DNA of 64,000 bases from Sialis fuliginosa (GCA_961205875.1 OY540820.1:2604001-2668000), one strand, 5' to 3'; positions 34,201 to 44,632 are shown, counted from the stretch's first letter. The notes: generated from the letters alone by a model not told the origin. Numbers and translations: made by a program.

Positions 34201-37200
34201 AATATACAGTGTGGTCCCAAAATATGGTGTATCACAAATTTAATTTGTTTTTAAATGAAATGACCCATTTATTTCAAATTTTTTTAACTCTTGTTCAGAA
34301 AGCCTATACAGTGGTGAAATATTAAAAAAAAACATTGAGGGAATATGAAATATATTTTTTTAAATTAACGTTTTCAGACATTGCTTTGAAAAATCATTTT
34401 GGGCTTAATTTTAGAAATATATTCTTGTGTTTTGGTGTGGCATTAACCTAATCTATACACGACCAGCAATACATGTGAAATTTAATTGTTTCATACAGGA
34501 TACCCTTGTAAAAACTGTAAACATTCATACATTTTATGTTACAAAACTATTTTTAATTGGAACAAATATTTTTGTATTATAAAGTATGTTATGTTATATT
34601 CAGTACCCTAAAAACAAAAATAAATAAATGTACTCTTATTGTATTTGTCCCTAATTATTATTAACAGAGGAGAAATCGAAGAAATGCAAACTTATGACAC
34701 CCTGTACATATGTATATATGTTCACACATACTACATAATAGTATTAATAAATTAATCTTTATATTTATGCAGTATATACTGGGTGTTTGGTTCGGCGATA
34801 CGAATATTTTGAAGGAAGGTAGAATGAGTCATTTGGAAGTGATTTAAGTAAATATACCTATGTACAAGTGCACAAGTTTTTTTTATATCGGCCATTTTAT
34901 TAAATTTATAAAAAAATACAGATTTATACATGTAAATGGCAATACATATTTTTCAAACATAATTTTTATATTACTTAAATATCTATGCTATACTATCAGA
35001 TCAAAATAAAATTTATAAATAACAAAAACAAAAAAATGGTAGCAGTTTAACATATAAACCATAACATAAAATTATTTCATTAAAAAATTATTTAATAAAA
35101 TCTAGCACACTTGCAGATGTTCAGATGGTTTTAAAACTGCTCTATTTTATACCCTTTCAAAAAAAACCTACATGAAGTGAGTCGATCCTAGTATGCTATT
35201 CTTAATAAATAATTAAAAACGTGATGCGATACTTTTCAAACATTTTTTTTTACTCATTGAACAGTGTAACACCTACTTCTGTGCGAAAGCTTGAAAAATA
35301 TGATCCTGTCAAACGAATGTCGATTTTTTGTCGGTTTTTGGTAAATGAAGATATTGAAGACGGCAATTCGATGAAGTGGAAGATCATTCATCGTCAAATG
35401 TTTAAAGGTAAATCTTCAAGCAGCAATGGTAGTCCTTGAGGAGTTCTATAGGTAATTCTCACCATTCAATGTGTTCGGAAGATAATGCGGACTACTGCGG
35501 ATCAAAATCAGTCCAATGCCAATCACACTAACCAACAGTGTATTTTGTTCAAGTGCGGATATTGTCTTTTATCATTCCAGTAGTTGATGTTATGAAAATT
35601 TTTCGTTTCTTCTCTGGAGAAAGTGAAATCATCGATCTATAAAATCCTTCGAGGAAATTCCGTCTTCAATATCTTCATACGTGTTTCTTATTTTATTAAA
35701 ACATATATTATATATTAGTAACATAAAAATGAACTATAGATAATATTATTTTCTACATTATGTATCAAATGAATTTTTTTGAACGTAATAACTTAACCGG
35801 AAACGGATGTTTACTCTTGTCAATTTTTGAATATAAGAATTATTTTTGAAATAAAAAAAAATGTTTTAGATAAAAAATGTCGAAAGAAAATGTCATATAT
35901 TTTTTCTCAACATTTATGATTTAGTCAAAAATTTTGTTTTTAAAATAATTATTTAGAATCACCCACACATGCAGCTCATTCTCAGTATTACGTATAAGAA
36001 ATTCCCATAGTAACTATCGCAAACACGCACACTGTTCAATCTCTGTAATACGTGTATAAAAAGTCCCATGACACTCATGGCAGATATTATTTCTTCTCCA
36101 TTTGAATTTTTTTTTTTTTTTCAAAAATATGTATTTTCGAAAAAATGAATAAATATAAATTATAGATAATAATATTATCTACAATTTTTAACTTGACCAT
36201 TTTGCTCTAATTCGCACTGTTTCAAACTAATTCGAAAAATTAATAAATCGACGTCAGTAAACATCCATATCCGGTTGAAAGATCGGTTTCAATATACATA
36301 ATATAAGAAAGTAAATATTTGTACAAAATGTCATGATTTTACAAAAGTTTATATATCTAGCCCAAAAATAAACCTTATTTAGCGTTTTTTCATAATCTGA
36401 TCTCTAAATATTTTATAATATCGCTGTAAAATAAAAAAAGATGTCTGTTTACTTGCCAACAATTTCACGCCATTTGATGCACCACCAAAAATGTTATGTG
36501 TTTCGAACAGAATGAAACAGATGTATGTATTTTATAACTTTTTATAAAAAATATACTTAAAGCTAGAGCGTACATATAGTTGTATACACAACTTTGATAT
36601 GCTAAGTAAGATGTAATGTGCGTCGCGTCTGAAGGGGTTAATTATATTATTAGTGTGTGCTAAAGCAAGCGTCGGATGAATTCATCGCAAAGCGTTTCGC
36701 GTGTTTTTACACTTAATTATATAAAAATTACAATGTATATCTTTTCGTTTCAATAATAAATTTAAACTTTTTTTACAGGATGTACTCGTAAATACAATGC
36801 TCATAACGGCTACAATCTTTTCAGTGGTGAAACCTTTTCTGGATATTACAAGTATCATAAGGAACCAACATTATGGATAGATGCAAAAGAAATATGCGAA
36901 TCAGAATGCGCGTATTTAGCCATTCCCAATTCCAAAGAAGAAGCCGACTTCCTCGTCAGTTTATTTAAAGTGTACCCTGTACCGAATATAAATTATAAGT
37001 CTTATGTCCTGATAGGGCTTAATGATATAGTCAAGGAAGGCGAATTTGTTACTGTTTTGGGTAATTATAACGTTAAATGTAACACCCATTTATTGCGACC
37101 TGAAAACCAATATCTGCTATGGGTGCCACGGGACTTTCTTATATGTAATACTGACAACAATGAGAGTGAAGTGTGTACGTGTTTCTAATTTTATTAAAAA

Positions 37201-38810
37201 ATATTTCCGACAAACTAATGAAAAATATAGTAAAATTAATTCGACATAAATTATAGATAATAATATTCTCTACATGTATCAAATTAATTTTTTGTAAACG
37301 TAATCACTAAACCGGAAACGGGTGTTTAGTGTTGTCAATTTTGGAATGTTCGAATTATTTTTGGAATGATGCGAATAAGAAAATTGTTTTAGATAAAATT
37401 TGTCGAGTATATCTATAATTTATGTTCCATTCATTTTTTTCATCATTTATGATTTAGCCAGAAATATTTTTTTACACAATTCACTCTTAGTATTACGTAT
37501 AAGAAAGTTGCATGTTACCTATGGCAAATACGTAAACTCCCGAGTAAAAATTCCTATCAGGCTAGCCCTACCATTATTCGCTCCGGATCAGGCTAAGTAT
37601 AGCGTGCCCTATTAAGGGCAACCACGTAGGGACCTTTTCGGGTACTGATCAGTTTAGCCGGATCAGAACCAATTAAGGCTAGTCAGATCAGGTAATGATG
37701 TGGTTGGCCTCATTTCCGCTCTAACAAGACTAACCTTGCGATAACCTATATAACCCCTATCTATCTTGGCTATCTGGGTTACGTGCGGACAGCCAGAGAT
37801 TTCAAGTTCGAGTCTTGGTCCTGGTAAATAAAAATAAATTAAGGATGCGCAATATGGAATTCTGAAACTGTGTAGGATACACACAATCATCGTTGGCCGA
37901 AGAATAAAAATGGGGAAAGGTGTTTAGAAGGAAGGGGGATGATGAGGCTCAAATAAGAATATCCTCGTCATGACCGCATTAGATGAGCTTGATCAGGCTT
38001 AAATAGGAATATTCTCATCAGGACCATTTTAAATATAACTTTTATATATCTTTTTTATAGTCCATAACAGAGGCATACACCGCGCGGCATAAGTTTTCAT
38101 TTGATATTTTAAATTTTACAGTATATTCCAGGGCTTCGAACCGGAACTGAACCGGAAACCGAAAACCGGAAAACCCGTTATTTTTTGCCGGAACGAAAAC
38201 CGGAACAGAACCGAAATAAAAATTTCGGTTTTTACGGTTCAGTACATGTTAAAATACGCGCGTTAACATGATCTTATTTCCCACTTCAATTGTCGTTCGG
38301 ACTATCATACAAGTACCATAAAACATTCTAAATTATGGTAGAACATTTTTTTTTAATACAAATAATTTTTTTTAATTAATCACTCGGAGCTGAACCGAAA
38401 ACCGAAAAAACCGGAAAAACCGTTATTTTTTGTGGAACGAAAACCGGAACCGAACCGAAATATATTTTTTTGCTCGAACCGAAACGAAAAAAAACGGTTC
38501 GAAGCCCTGGTATATTCTATTGCTTCATTATTTTTTTTTCAAAAATGGGCTTAACCAACTTTCAAAATAAAATTGGTATAAATAATTAAATATATAAATA
38601 TTATTTTAAACTTGAAATGTTAATAAATAAAATATTATTGTAGGAACTCATCTAAACACAACAGGGTTCACTAGCTGGTATCATGGAGGGTACCCAACTA
38701 ACTCAGCCGAAGGGATTGAAGATTGTGTTTCTTTATATAATAACGGTCTTCTCATTAATCACTCGTGTGCTTTACCAATAACATTTATCTGCGAGAAAGA
38801 TAAAGTTTGA
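31172..38810 (+). CDS. Secreted single-domain C-type lectin, four coding exons
   Basis: Joining 31172-31294, 33602-33641, 36779-37060 and 38644-38810 gives 203 codons plus TGA with all phases consistent. Residues 1-21 are a hydrophobic signal peptide ending near LVKS. After a short linker, residues ~74-200 form a C-type lectin fold: FSGYYKYHKEPTLWIDAKEI leads into Cys94, then LIGLND (132-137, the WIGL core), EDC (Cys176), Cys190 and FICE (Cys198). The expected disulfides are 94-198 and 176-190. In the family such proteins bind microbial sugars or act in haemocyte encapsulation. Here the sugar-specificity triplet (EPN/QPD) reads YPT (165-167) and WND reads INH (186-188), so classical calcium-dependent binding is doubtful. 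Two N-glycosylation sequons, at Asn153 and Asn187, fit secretion. Intron ends are all GT-AG. Confidence 0.88.
31402..32250. mobile_element. Inverted-repeat element in lectin intron 1
   Basis: It runs from TGTGGCGTAACTAGGGG to a loosely matching TATAGTTACATAG. The interior carries AAGCGGCTAA-type repeats in both orientations, and a central hairpin (31718-31925) whose arms contain AACCTAACCTAA and its complement. The outer ends look hAT-like but the duplication is not clear. Confidence 0.45.
32251..32340 (+). repeat. Fragment of a GGACGGACGACAAAGTGAG repeat
   Basis: GGACGGACGACAAAGTGAG followed by CCGGAACCCTAAAAAAG matches, inverted, the start of the repeat at 51800. It is a tail fragment. Confidence 0.5.
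32692..33518 (-). repeat. Most complete single copy of the ~820-bp repeat unit (intron 1)
   Basis: It begins TTGCTTCCTCGCAATATCG, contains a (GTCC)n expansion at 32838-32872 and four TGACGTTTTAAATGTCA-type repeats at 33225-33300. It ends GCATTTACTTGGCAGATGT. Both ends, read inward, carry GCTTCCTCG (32694 and, reversed, 33479-33487), suggesting ~9-bp terminal inverted repeats. It ends 83 bp before the lectin micro-exon. Confidence 0.8.
33602..33641 (+). CDS. Lectin exon 2 (40-nt micro-exon)
   Basis: Acceptor TTTTTCTAG and donor GTAAATAA bound 40 nt encoding 13 residues and one extra base. The exon is needed: exon 1 ends in phase 0 and exon 3 is open only when entered in phase 1. Direct joining of exons 1 and 3 meets a TAG within 27 codons. 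The segment (DSEIKPIKNFAKT) forms the linker before the lectin domain. Confidence 0.75.
33929..34704. mobile_element. TA-flanked inverted-repeat element in lectin intron 2
   Basis: The left end CTGATGAGTCATAAGTTCG pairs with a right end that reads CAGGGTGTCATAAGTTTGC in reverse complement, with TA on both sides (33927-33928 and 34705-34706). The inverted arms continue through TTTCTTCGATATCTCCTC. A partial direct repeat of the left arm follows near 34085-34140. Non-coding. Confidence 0.6.
34705..35684. other. Intron 2 sequence with an unassigned frame at 35221-35439
   Basis: The 72-codon + frame at 35221 is protein-like in part (residues PTSVRKLEKYDPVKRMSIFC) and is bounded by acceptor-like TTGAACAG and donor-like AAAGGTAAATC, but no family is recognised. 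An inverted copy of its ATGAAGATATTGAAGACGG segment lies at about 35667-35690. It may be a remnant of an older coding sequence or transposon ORF. A TATACTGGGTGTTTGG end lies at 34776. Confidence 0.35.
35685..36290. repeat. Repeat upstream of lectin exon 3 (direct copy plus partial inverted copy)
   Basis: Bases 35685-36030 match 37175-37535 directly: GTGTTTCTTATTTTATTAAA, then AACCGGAAACGGATGTTTA, TTTTAGATAAAA and AGTATTACGTATAAGAAA. Bases 36140-36290 hold an inverted partial copy. A third copy lies at 60180-60370. The two direct copies bracket exon 3. Confidence 0.65.
36779..37060 (+). CDS. Lectin exon 3 (N-terminal two-thirds of the lectin domain)
   Basis: Acceptor TTTTTTTACAG and donor GTAATTATA bound 282 nt encoding residues 55-149. 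The open frame carries WIDAKEICESECAYLAIPNS and LIGLND. The next frame runs past the donor to 37188 by chance, which yields non-lectin sequence. Confidence 0.88.
37175..37535 (+). repeat. Repeat downstream of lectin exon 3
   Basis: Direct copy of 35685-36030, with shared ACCGGAAACGGGTGTTTA and AGTATTACGTATAAGAAA. It starts just over 100 bp after the exon 3 donor. Confidence 0.65.
37755..37830 (+). repeat. Possible tRNA-derived SINE head
   Basis: An A-box-like TGGCTATCTGGG (37767) and a B-box-like GTTCGAGTC (37806) are spaced as in a tRNA promoter, followed by an A-rich tail-like stretch. There is no clear cloverleaf acceptor stem, so a functional tRNA is unlikely. Confidence 0.25.
38129..38509. 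mobile_element. hAT element, CAGGGCTTCGAACCG family, copy 2 (lectin intron 3)
   Basis: The ends are CAGGGCTTCGAACCGG and CGGTTCGAAGCCCTG. The 8-bp flank GTATATTC is identical on both sides (38121-38128 and 38510-38517). It is 381 bp with no transposase. It lies 134 bp before the last lectin exon. Confidence 0.88.
38644..38810 (+). CDS. Lectin exon 4 (C-terminal third of the lectin domain)
   Basis: Acceptor ATTGTAG, then 167 nt to TGA at 38808-38810, encoding residues 150-203 with SWYHGGYPTNSAEGIEDC, Cys190 and the closing FICEKD. No canonical AATAAA lies close downstream. A fold-back element begins 55 bp after the stop and may contribute the transcript end. Confidence 0.88.
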
Positions 38811-38865
38811 TATAAACAAATCTTATCCAAATATACATAGGTAATAGGTACCTATATGTAATATA

Positions 38866-39734
38866 CAGAGTGTCCAAGTAAGAGATACAGATTTAGTTAA
38901 ATGAGATGAATTGTTTGTAAGAAAGGGGTGAGTATTACTACACCAAAAAATATTAATCATTTTATGTGGTTCAGGCGGTATACCCAAAAAACTGAAGATT
39001 AATAGTTTCTTTAAATGGTTACAACTTTTGCCAAAATAGATTGGTACTTTTTGATTACGGTTTCTTAAAGTACTTTTTGTGTAAAATTGATAGATAAAAT
39101 TTTTTATCACTTTTAGTTTCCGAGTTACAAGTCCACATTTTAGTTTTTCTTATGGGTCACTAAGTTGACTATTGCATATTTGAATTTGTTTTTTATTCTA
39201 CTAGTGATATTTATAAAATATTTTATTACAAACATTTAAGTAAGCCATGAAAAATAAAAATTGTTAAACAAAAATCACAATAACAACAATCAAAATAACA
39301 AATTAATATTTGTAAACAATAAACTATTGCAAAAAAAATGTTCTTACTTTTTTCGATAACAAGTATGACAAGTTACATATTCTTGTAAAGTAGAGTACCT
39401 ACAAAATACGTTCGAATAAAGTTAGGACTTGTAATTCGGAAACTAAAAGTGATGTATAATTTCTAAATACACCAATCGATTCTATACAAAAAGTGCTTTA
39501 AGAAACCGTAAACAAAAAGTACCTATCTACGTTGACAAAAAGTTATAGCCATTTAAAGAAATTCCGAATTTTAAGATTTTTGGGTGTACCGCCTAAACCA
39601 CATAGAATTATTAATATTTTTTGATGTAGTAATACTCACTCCTTCCTTATAAATAACTCATCTCATTTAACCAAATCTGTATCTCTTACCGTTTAGGAAA
39701 TCCCCATCATTTCACGTTTATCTTGGACAGCCTG
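38866..39734. mobile_element. Fold-back element with CAGAGTGTCCAAG ends, just downstream of the lectin
   Basis: TA flanks both sides. The left arm starts CAGAGTGTCCAAGTAAGAG and the right arm, reverse complemented, starts CAGGCTGTCCAAG. The right arm has ~33 extra bases before TAAGAGATACAG. The arms match over ~260 bp, including the CCTTTCTTAC/GTAAGAAAGG and TTTCTTTAAATGG segments. Non-coding. Confidence 0.75.
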
Positions 39735-40000
39735 TATATTTATAATCAGGGTTCGAGCATCAATTGTTATATGTATTATCAACAAAGTATGCATAAAGCT
39801 TGCTCTATACAAAATTGTCGGACGTATAAAATTAAATAAGAAAATTATTATGTAGAAAATATTATAGTTATTAAAAATGTATCTCTTTATTATAATAAAT
39901 CATATTTCTGTATAATGACTGTTTATGTGTTACCATCAGACACCTGAACATGAATCCGAACAAAAATGTTATATTTCACCTGAATCGAGATTGAGTACTC
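39735..40000. other. AT-rich spacer, nothing recognised
   Basis: No gene or repeat end supported. Confidence 0.4.
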
Positions 40001-40004
40001 TTTT

Positions 40005-40475
40005 TAGATTTCCGTACAAAACTAGGAACCCTTAGTTTTGTTCTGTCCGTATGTCAGTGTGTTTATCTGTATATCACAGTCCTAGCATTATCTCATTTAT
40101 ATATCTATTGATATGAAATTTAGTATATGAACGTAGATTGATGACACAAAAACAGACAAGTTTTTGGACCCCCTCCCATAGACTGAAAAGTGAACACGAT
40201 ATATTTGCTTTAAAAGTCGTTATCAGAGCGCCCCTCTCTCCCTCTAATTTCTAAGCTATAATAAAAAAACTCTTTAAAAAGTCCAGATGTTGCTTTTAAT
40301 GAATACTTTCAATAAAAAAAACTATAACGAAAAGTGTACAATTTTTTTTATAAATGGTGACACGAACACGTACTTCTATAGCGATTACATGTTTGGTCAA
40401 CATGAAATAGCACTTGGTATGTATTATCAAGTAGAGAATGTTAGTGAGAATGGCTACGGAACCCTATGGTCGGCT
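40005..40475 (-). repeat. GGCCAAGTG-type interspersed repeat (minus, incomplete)
   Basis: It starts with the inverted 3' end (TCCGTACAAAACTAGGAACCC) and contains inverted CATAGACTGAAAAG and TATTTGCTT blocks. It stops before the GGCCAAGTG start. The 66-residue + frame at 40287 is part of the repeat. Confidence 0.6.
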
Positions 40476-40540
40476 CTATTTATTTAAAATAATCCCCTGC
40501 ACCACCATCGTTCACTGGTTTTATTTTTATACTGAACGTT

Positions 40541-41110
40541 TACATCTTCCAAAGTAAATGCGCAGTGCTTCCTTGTGTCAAACTCACCAAAGATAGTTAA
40601 TTATCGAATAATTTTAATAAACACCGATAAAGTATTCAAATAACTGCCATTGGTTAACCATTTAATTATTATTTAGAATTTTTTCTTAATACTTGATCGG
40701 AAAACAATTGACAATGGTTTGAATTTTAGGAAGCAAAAGGAAATATATCTCCGTAAGGAAATATTTAGTTACAAAAATTTGTAGTGATCTTTTTTTAATA
40801 AAAAATTGAAAACTTTACAAAAACGACTCTATAAAAATTTCACGTAACATGTATTGTTCCTGAGATATTTTTAAAAATAACAATTTTGGGATACCACCAC
40901 TCCCTTCTATACACGATTTTGATAAGTTTTATATAAGACAATCAGCCAGATCTAGCTAAGAAACCAAATTTCATAAAAATCGATTCAATAGTTTATGAGT
41001 TATATGTGTGACAAAGATTGACGGGACAAACACAAAACGAAAAGTGTTTGTGTTAGCCTGAAATGGATAGATCAAGTAAAAATTTTGAAATCGTAAAACA
41101 AAATTATTTT
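40541..41110 (+). repeat. Diverged copy of the ~820-bp repeat unit (plus)
   Basis: It starts ACATCTTCCAAAGTAAATGC with GCTTCCTTGTGTC, lacks most of the TGACATTTAAAACG array, and continues to AACGAAAAGTGTTTGTG and AAATTTTGAAATCG. It is more diverged than the copies at 469 and 32692. Confidence 0.65.
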
Positions 41111-41650
41111 CTCTTTGAAAAAAAAAAATATTAGACCGTTACTACTTTTACCCTGTCTGACAGCAATTTATATTAATAGGTCAAATGAGAATTTCAGCAA
41201 ATTTTCAAGTCGAGTGCTACCTATCATAGATTCGAGTAGATATGTAGATGGTTTGCAACTTTGGCCTAGAATTAGTTAGATAAACTATGTATGAAACACA
41301 TTTAGCTCGGTGCGTCCATTTGCAATCATAACTTCAATTAAATTTCATGTAAAATGTATATCAGACCGTAAATAAGAGCCAGAGATACGCATTTCGCTCC
41401 AGTAGTAATCAACAACTTATAACTAAATTAGTTATTAGCGTACTTTGAATGCATCTATTCATTATTTTACATCAAATCAAGGCCATTTGTGATATTTGGC
41501 TCCTCTTACCAATGCTTTCCAAACTGTTTACAACGATCAAAATGTTAATGTCTACTCAAATGTCAATTGTGAGTTCAATTACTTTGGTGATAAAAAAATT
41601 TTATGAAAAAAATAAAACTTAAAAAAAGAGTTTTTGTTATTCTTAACATA
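41111..41650. other. AT-rich spacer, nothing recognised
   Basis: No feature supported. Confidence 0.4.
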
Positions 41651-41652
41651 CT

Positions 41653-42116
41653 ACTGTGTCCAAAAAAGTAAAGTGACTTTTTTAATAAAATGAAAAATCT
41701 TTATTTATTCTTCCAAAGTAATGTCATCGCACCTCCGACACAATACACTAATGTCAACGTTTTTTTCAATCTTCGAAACAGTCCGAATAGTCCATTTCCG
41801 GGATCACTTTCAAAACTAACAGCGATTCACGTTGAATGAACTCGAAAGTGTGTCCCCGGAACGGTCTTTTGAGTTTACTGAATAGTCAGAAGTCATCAAG
41901 TAAATACGGTGATTATGGAACGATATGGATTGAATTTTTGGTCAAATGGTCACGAAGAACCAATGGCGCATTATCGTGTTTCAAAAAACCAAGAGTTGTC
42001 CGCCACATTCAGGCCTATTTTTGCGAATAGCTTCACGCAAATGACACATAGATAGCACTCAAATAACATTCCTTGTTAACAGTTTGGCCCCACGGAAGAA
42101 ATTCACAATGCACAAC
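41653..42116 (-). pseudogene. Mariner transposase, C-terminal half, decayed
   Basis: On the minus strand the frame reads VVHCEFLPWGQTVNKE, then LKHDNAP, LTKNSIHIVP, SKLKRPFRGHTFEFIQRESL and FEDWKKRWHYCIV. This matches the C-terminal half of insect mariner transposases, including the second catalytic aspartate (HDNAP). The third-aspartate motif YSPDLAP is damaged (SPYLLDDF) and several stops occur. The element's end CTGTGTCCAAAAAAGTAAAG follows TA at about 41651. The upstream coding part continues across two hAT insertions at 43563-43686. Confidence 0.8.
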
Positions 42117-42516
42117 CAGGCCCGGATTTACCATGCAGGCAGAGTAGGCAGCTGCCTAGGGCGGCAAATTTTGGTGGAAACTTTGAAAACTGGTTATATT
42201 CGTGGGAATTGAATTTGATTTTGATTCCATTATCGATGAGTTTGCCATCAGAATATCGAGACGTAAAAATTTCAACCATTAAGCAATAATTTCTCTATAC
42301 ATGTAACTCAAGCATGACAAAAAAAAAGGTCTTCAGTTTTTATGTTTCCTAATGTAACTTTATAAAAATTTATAAAATTTGAAACTGACGCAACCAAAAA
42401 AAATGATCCTGAGTTATATATTTTGACATCTATGACTTAAACTGTTAGTTTCGAGGAGGGGGGGGCAGCAATTTTCGCAACTGCCTAGGGGCGGCAAATT
42501 TCTAAATCCGGGCCTG
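42117..42516. mobile_element. hAT MITE with CAGGCCCGGATTTA ends, in the mariner gene
   Basis: The ends are CAGGCCCGGATTTACC and TAAATCCGGGCCTG. The 8-bp duplication TGCACAAC is perfect (42109-42116 and 42517-42524). It is 400 bp and subterminal CTGCCTAGG(G)GCGGCAAATT motifs are inverted. It disrupts the mariner codons for VVH. Confidence 0.9.
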
Positions 42517-42532
42517 TGCACAACACCACAAT

Positions 42533-43554
42533 TAGGGTTTGCAATCCCGCAGACTTTTTTTCCCGCGGGAATTTTGCGGGAAATCTGCAAATCCCGCGGG
42601 ATCCCGCGGGATCCCGCATTTTTTCCAAAATTTTTCCAAAATTTTTATTATTCATGCTTAAAATTACTATTATTTAGTTAACATGACAATTAAATAATGA
42701 AAAATAGTTTCATAGCGGTAACATATGTATGATACATAAACGTAACATGTACCGTATAAACCGACGTAAAATCCATAAAATACACCTGTGAATAGGAGAT
42801 TGTCTAATATGTTAGGTACAAGTACAAGATGCTTCTAACTACTTTTGTCTTTTTGTTCGATTATCCATTTCAATTTTTTTAAGTCCTTCGTTGTGTATAA
42901 ATTAGCCCTTGTTTTATACGTAGGTCATCTTTTACGCCACGCTGGTATATACGGTATGTCACGTAAAACTAAACCACTAAATATCATTATTTACGGTTGC
43001 ATTTTAGGGACAATCTGTTAAAAAAATATCGTGTAGATCGTATAGAAAAAGATAGTTTTGAGAAAACACGAATTTTGTGTATTAAATTTTTGTGGTTAAC
43101 TTTCAGTTAATCTGCCATTCTTCTTCTAAATTTTTGTATTTCGTATTTTTTATGTTTTTTTTTTTTTGTAATCTGCGGGCTGTTCGAGCTTCTTTCGTCG
43201 CCTGAGTCGTGCGAATCCTGGCATGTTTTAATCGGTTGTGCGGTCACATTTTTCGAACGTTTTTTTTTTTTAACTCTGGAGGTATGTAACCACTTAACTA
43301 ATCGTGAACAAGATATAATTTATTTCACTAGTTTCATATTCAGTCATCTCAACCTTAATTTTTTTTTTCAAAATTGTTACCTTTTTTATCCATATTTACG
43401 CTTTATAAGTATTCAAAACGCACGCGACCTACAAATTTAATGTTCAAAAAATTCCGCGCGGATCCCGCATTTTCAGTGCGGGATCCGCAGATCTCCAAAA
43501 CGTGCGGGATCCCGCGGGAATGCGGGATCCCGCATTGCGGGATTGCAAACCCTA
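42533..43554. mobile_element. hAT element with TAGGGTTTGCAATCCCGC ends
   Basis: The ends are TAGGGTTTGCAATCCCGC and GCGGGATTGCAAACCCTA, with a perfect 8-bp duplication ACCACAAT (42525-42532 and 43555-43562). It is 1022 bp. The terminal regions are full of CCCGCGGGATCCCGC repeats. No transposase frame is convincing. Its target abuts the target of the neighbouring hAT exactly. Confidence 0.9.
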
Positions 43555-43562
43555 ACCACAAT

Positions 43563-43686
43563 AATCTAAGAAAACTGTTAACATAGCATCACATTATGAA
43601 AATCGCAAAATGCACTTTTTTGATGAAAATAAACAAGCATATCTCAATAAATGTTGAAGATACTATCCAGACCCAACTAACTAGAT
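43563..43686 (-). pseudogene. Mariner transposase, middle fragment
   Basis: Continuing upstream on the minus strand, the segment reads KKCILRFS, then after a stop CDAMLTVFLDYCG. It joins directly to VVHCEFLP once the two hATs and one duplication each are removed. This is the stretch just after the first catalytic aspartate in mariner enzymes. It is cut by the third hAT at 43687. Confidence 0.65.
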
Positions 43687-44591
43687 CAGGGCTGGCCAAC
43701 CCATGGCCCGGGCCACATATGAACAAATTATGTTTTTATAATTTTTATTTTAATTATCAGGTGTTTCACAATGACTGAGGTTGGTTTTAATTTCCCGTTG
43801 TTTTCTTTAAAATATTGTTCTATTTATGTGACTTAACTACTCATTTTAATTGATAATTTTGTTTTATAATATATGTAGGTAATACAAATATAAATAATAA
43901 TTAATACAAAATTAGAATTTGAAATATTTATTAATATTTTAAATACTTGAAACAATATAGATATATTTTGTTGTTGGTTAAATATTTTTTTAAATTTAAT
44001 ATGATTGAATACTTGCTTGTTTTTTTTCCGTCGAGTCGAATGAGACAAATTACAACCCTTTATCTGTGACGGAGCAAAATATTGAGATTTTTTTCGTCAT
44101 TTATATCTCGGTTTCTATGCGAGGTAGTGAGTAATTTTTTCTCTAAAACTCCTACATTTATGTAGGTTTTTTCTCACCTGCACCGGATCGAATAAGATCA
44201 ATTACAACCTTTCATCTGTGAAAATTAGCTTAACATTTTTTATGCTAATACATTTAAGAGTTTAGGGAAGGGAAGGGGGGGGGGGTTAAGTCATTATATT
44301 ATAAAATTGATTACATAAGCTATCTATTGGCTTTTTATTTATTACTCTATCTATGATTATTAGTTCCGGAGATATAAGCTTTCAAATTGTGACATATTTT
44401 CGTTACATTCGTGTTTTCGAGCTTATTTATTGCCAGGGAAGACGTAGTTCTACTTAAAAAAAATTGATTAGAAAAAAATTCAAAACCAGAAAATCTAAAT
44501 TTTTTTACAAAATTTCTTATTTATGTGCGGCCCTCGGAAAATTTTAGGTCGTCAATGCGGCCCGCGGTGTAATTTGGGTTGTTCAAGCCTG
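43687..44591. mobile_element. hAT element with CAGGGCTGGCCAACCC ends
   Basis: The ends are CAGGGCTGGCCAACCCATGG and GGGTTGTTCAAGCCTG. The 8-bp flanks AACTAGAT and AACTAAAT differ at one base. It is 905 bp, AT-rich inside, with GCGGCCC motifs near the ends and no transposase. Confidence 0.8.
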
Positions 44592-44632
44592 AACTAAATG
44601 GTCCATAGTTCTTATCCTTCTTGGGAACACGG

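Noticed and set aside
31172-37060. Lectin exon 1 spliced directly to exon 3
   Set aside because: The phases disagree; the join enters exon 3 in a frame with a TAG before the lectin motifs. The 40-nt exon at 33602 resolves this.
36970-37249. Open frames running past the end of lectin exon 3
   Set aside because: A consensus donor lies at 37061 and the in-frame continuation is not lectin-like, whereas exon 4 completes the domain exactly.
37755-37830. Functional tRNA gene
   Set aside because: A- and B-box-like motifs exist but no acceptor stem or anticodon arm pairs well; at most a tRNA-derived SINE head.
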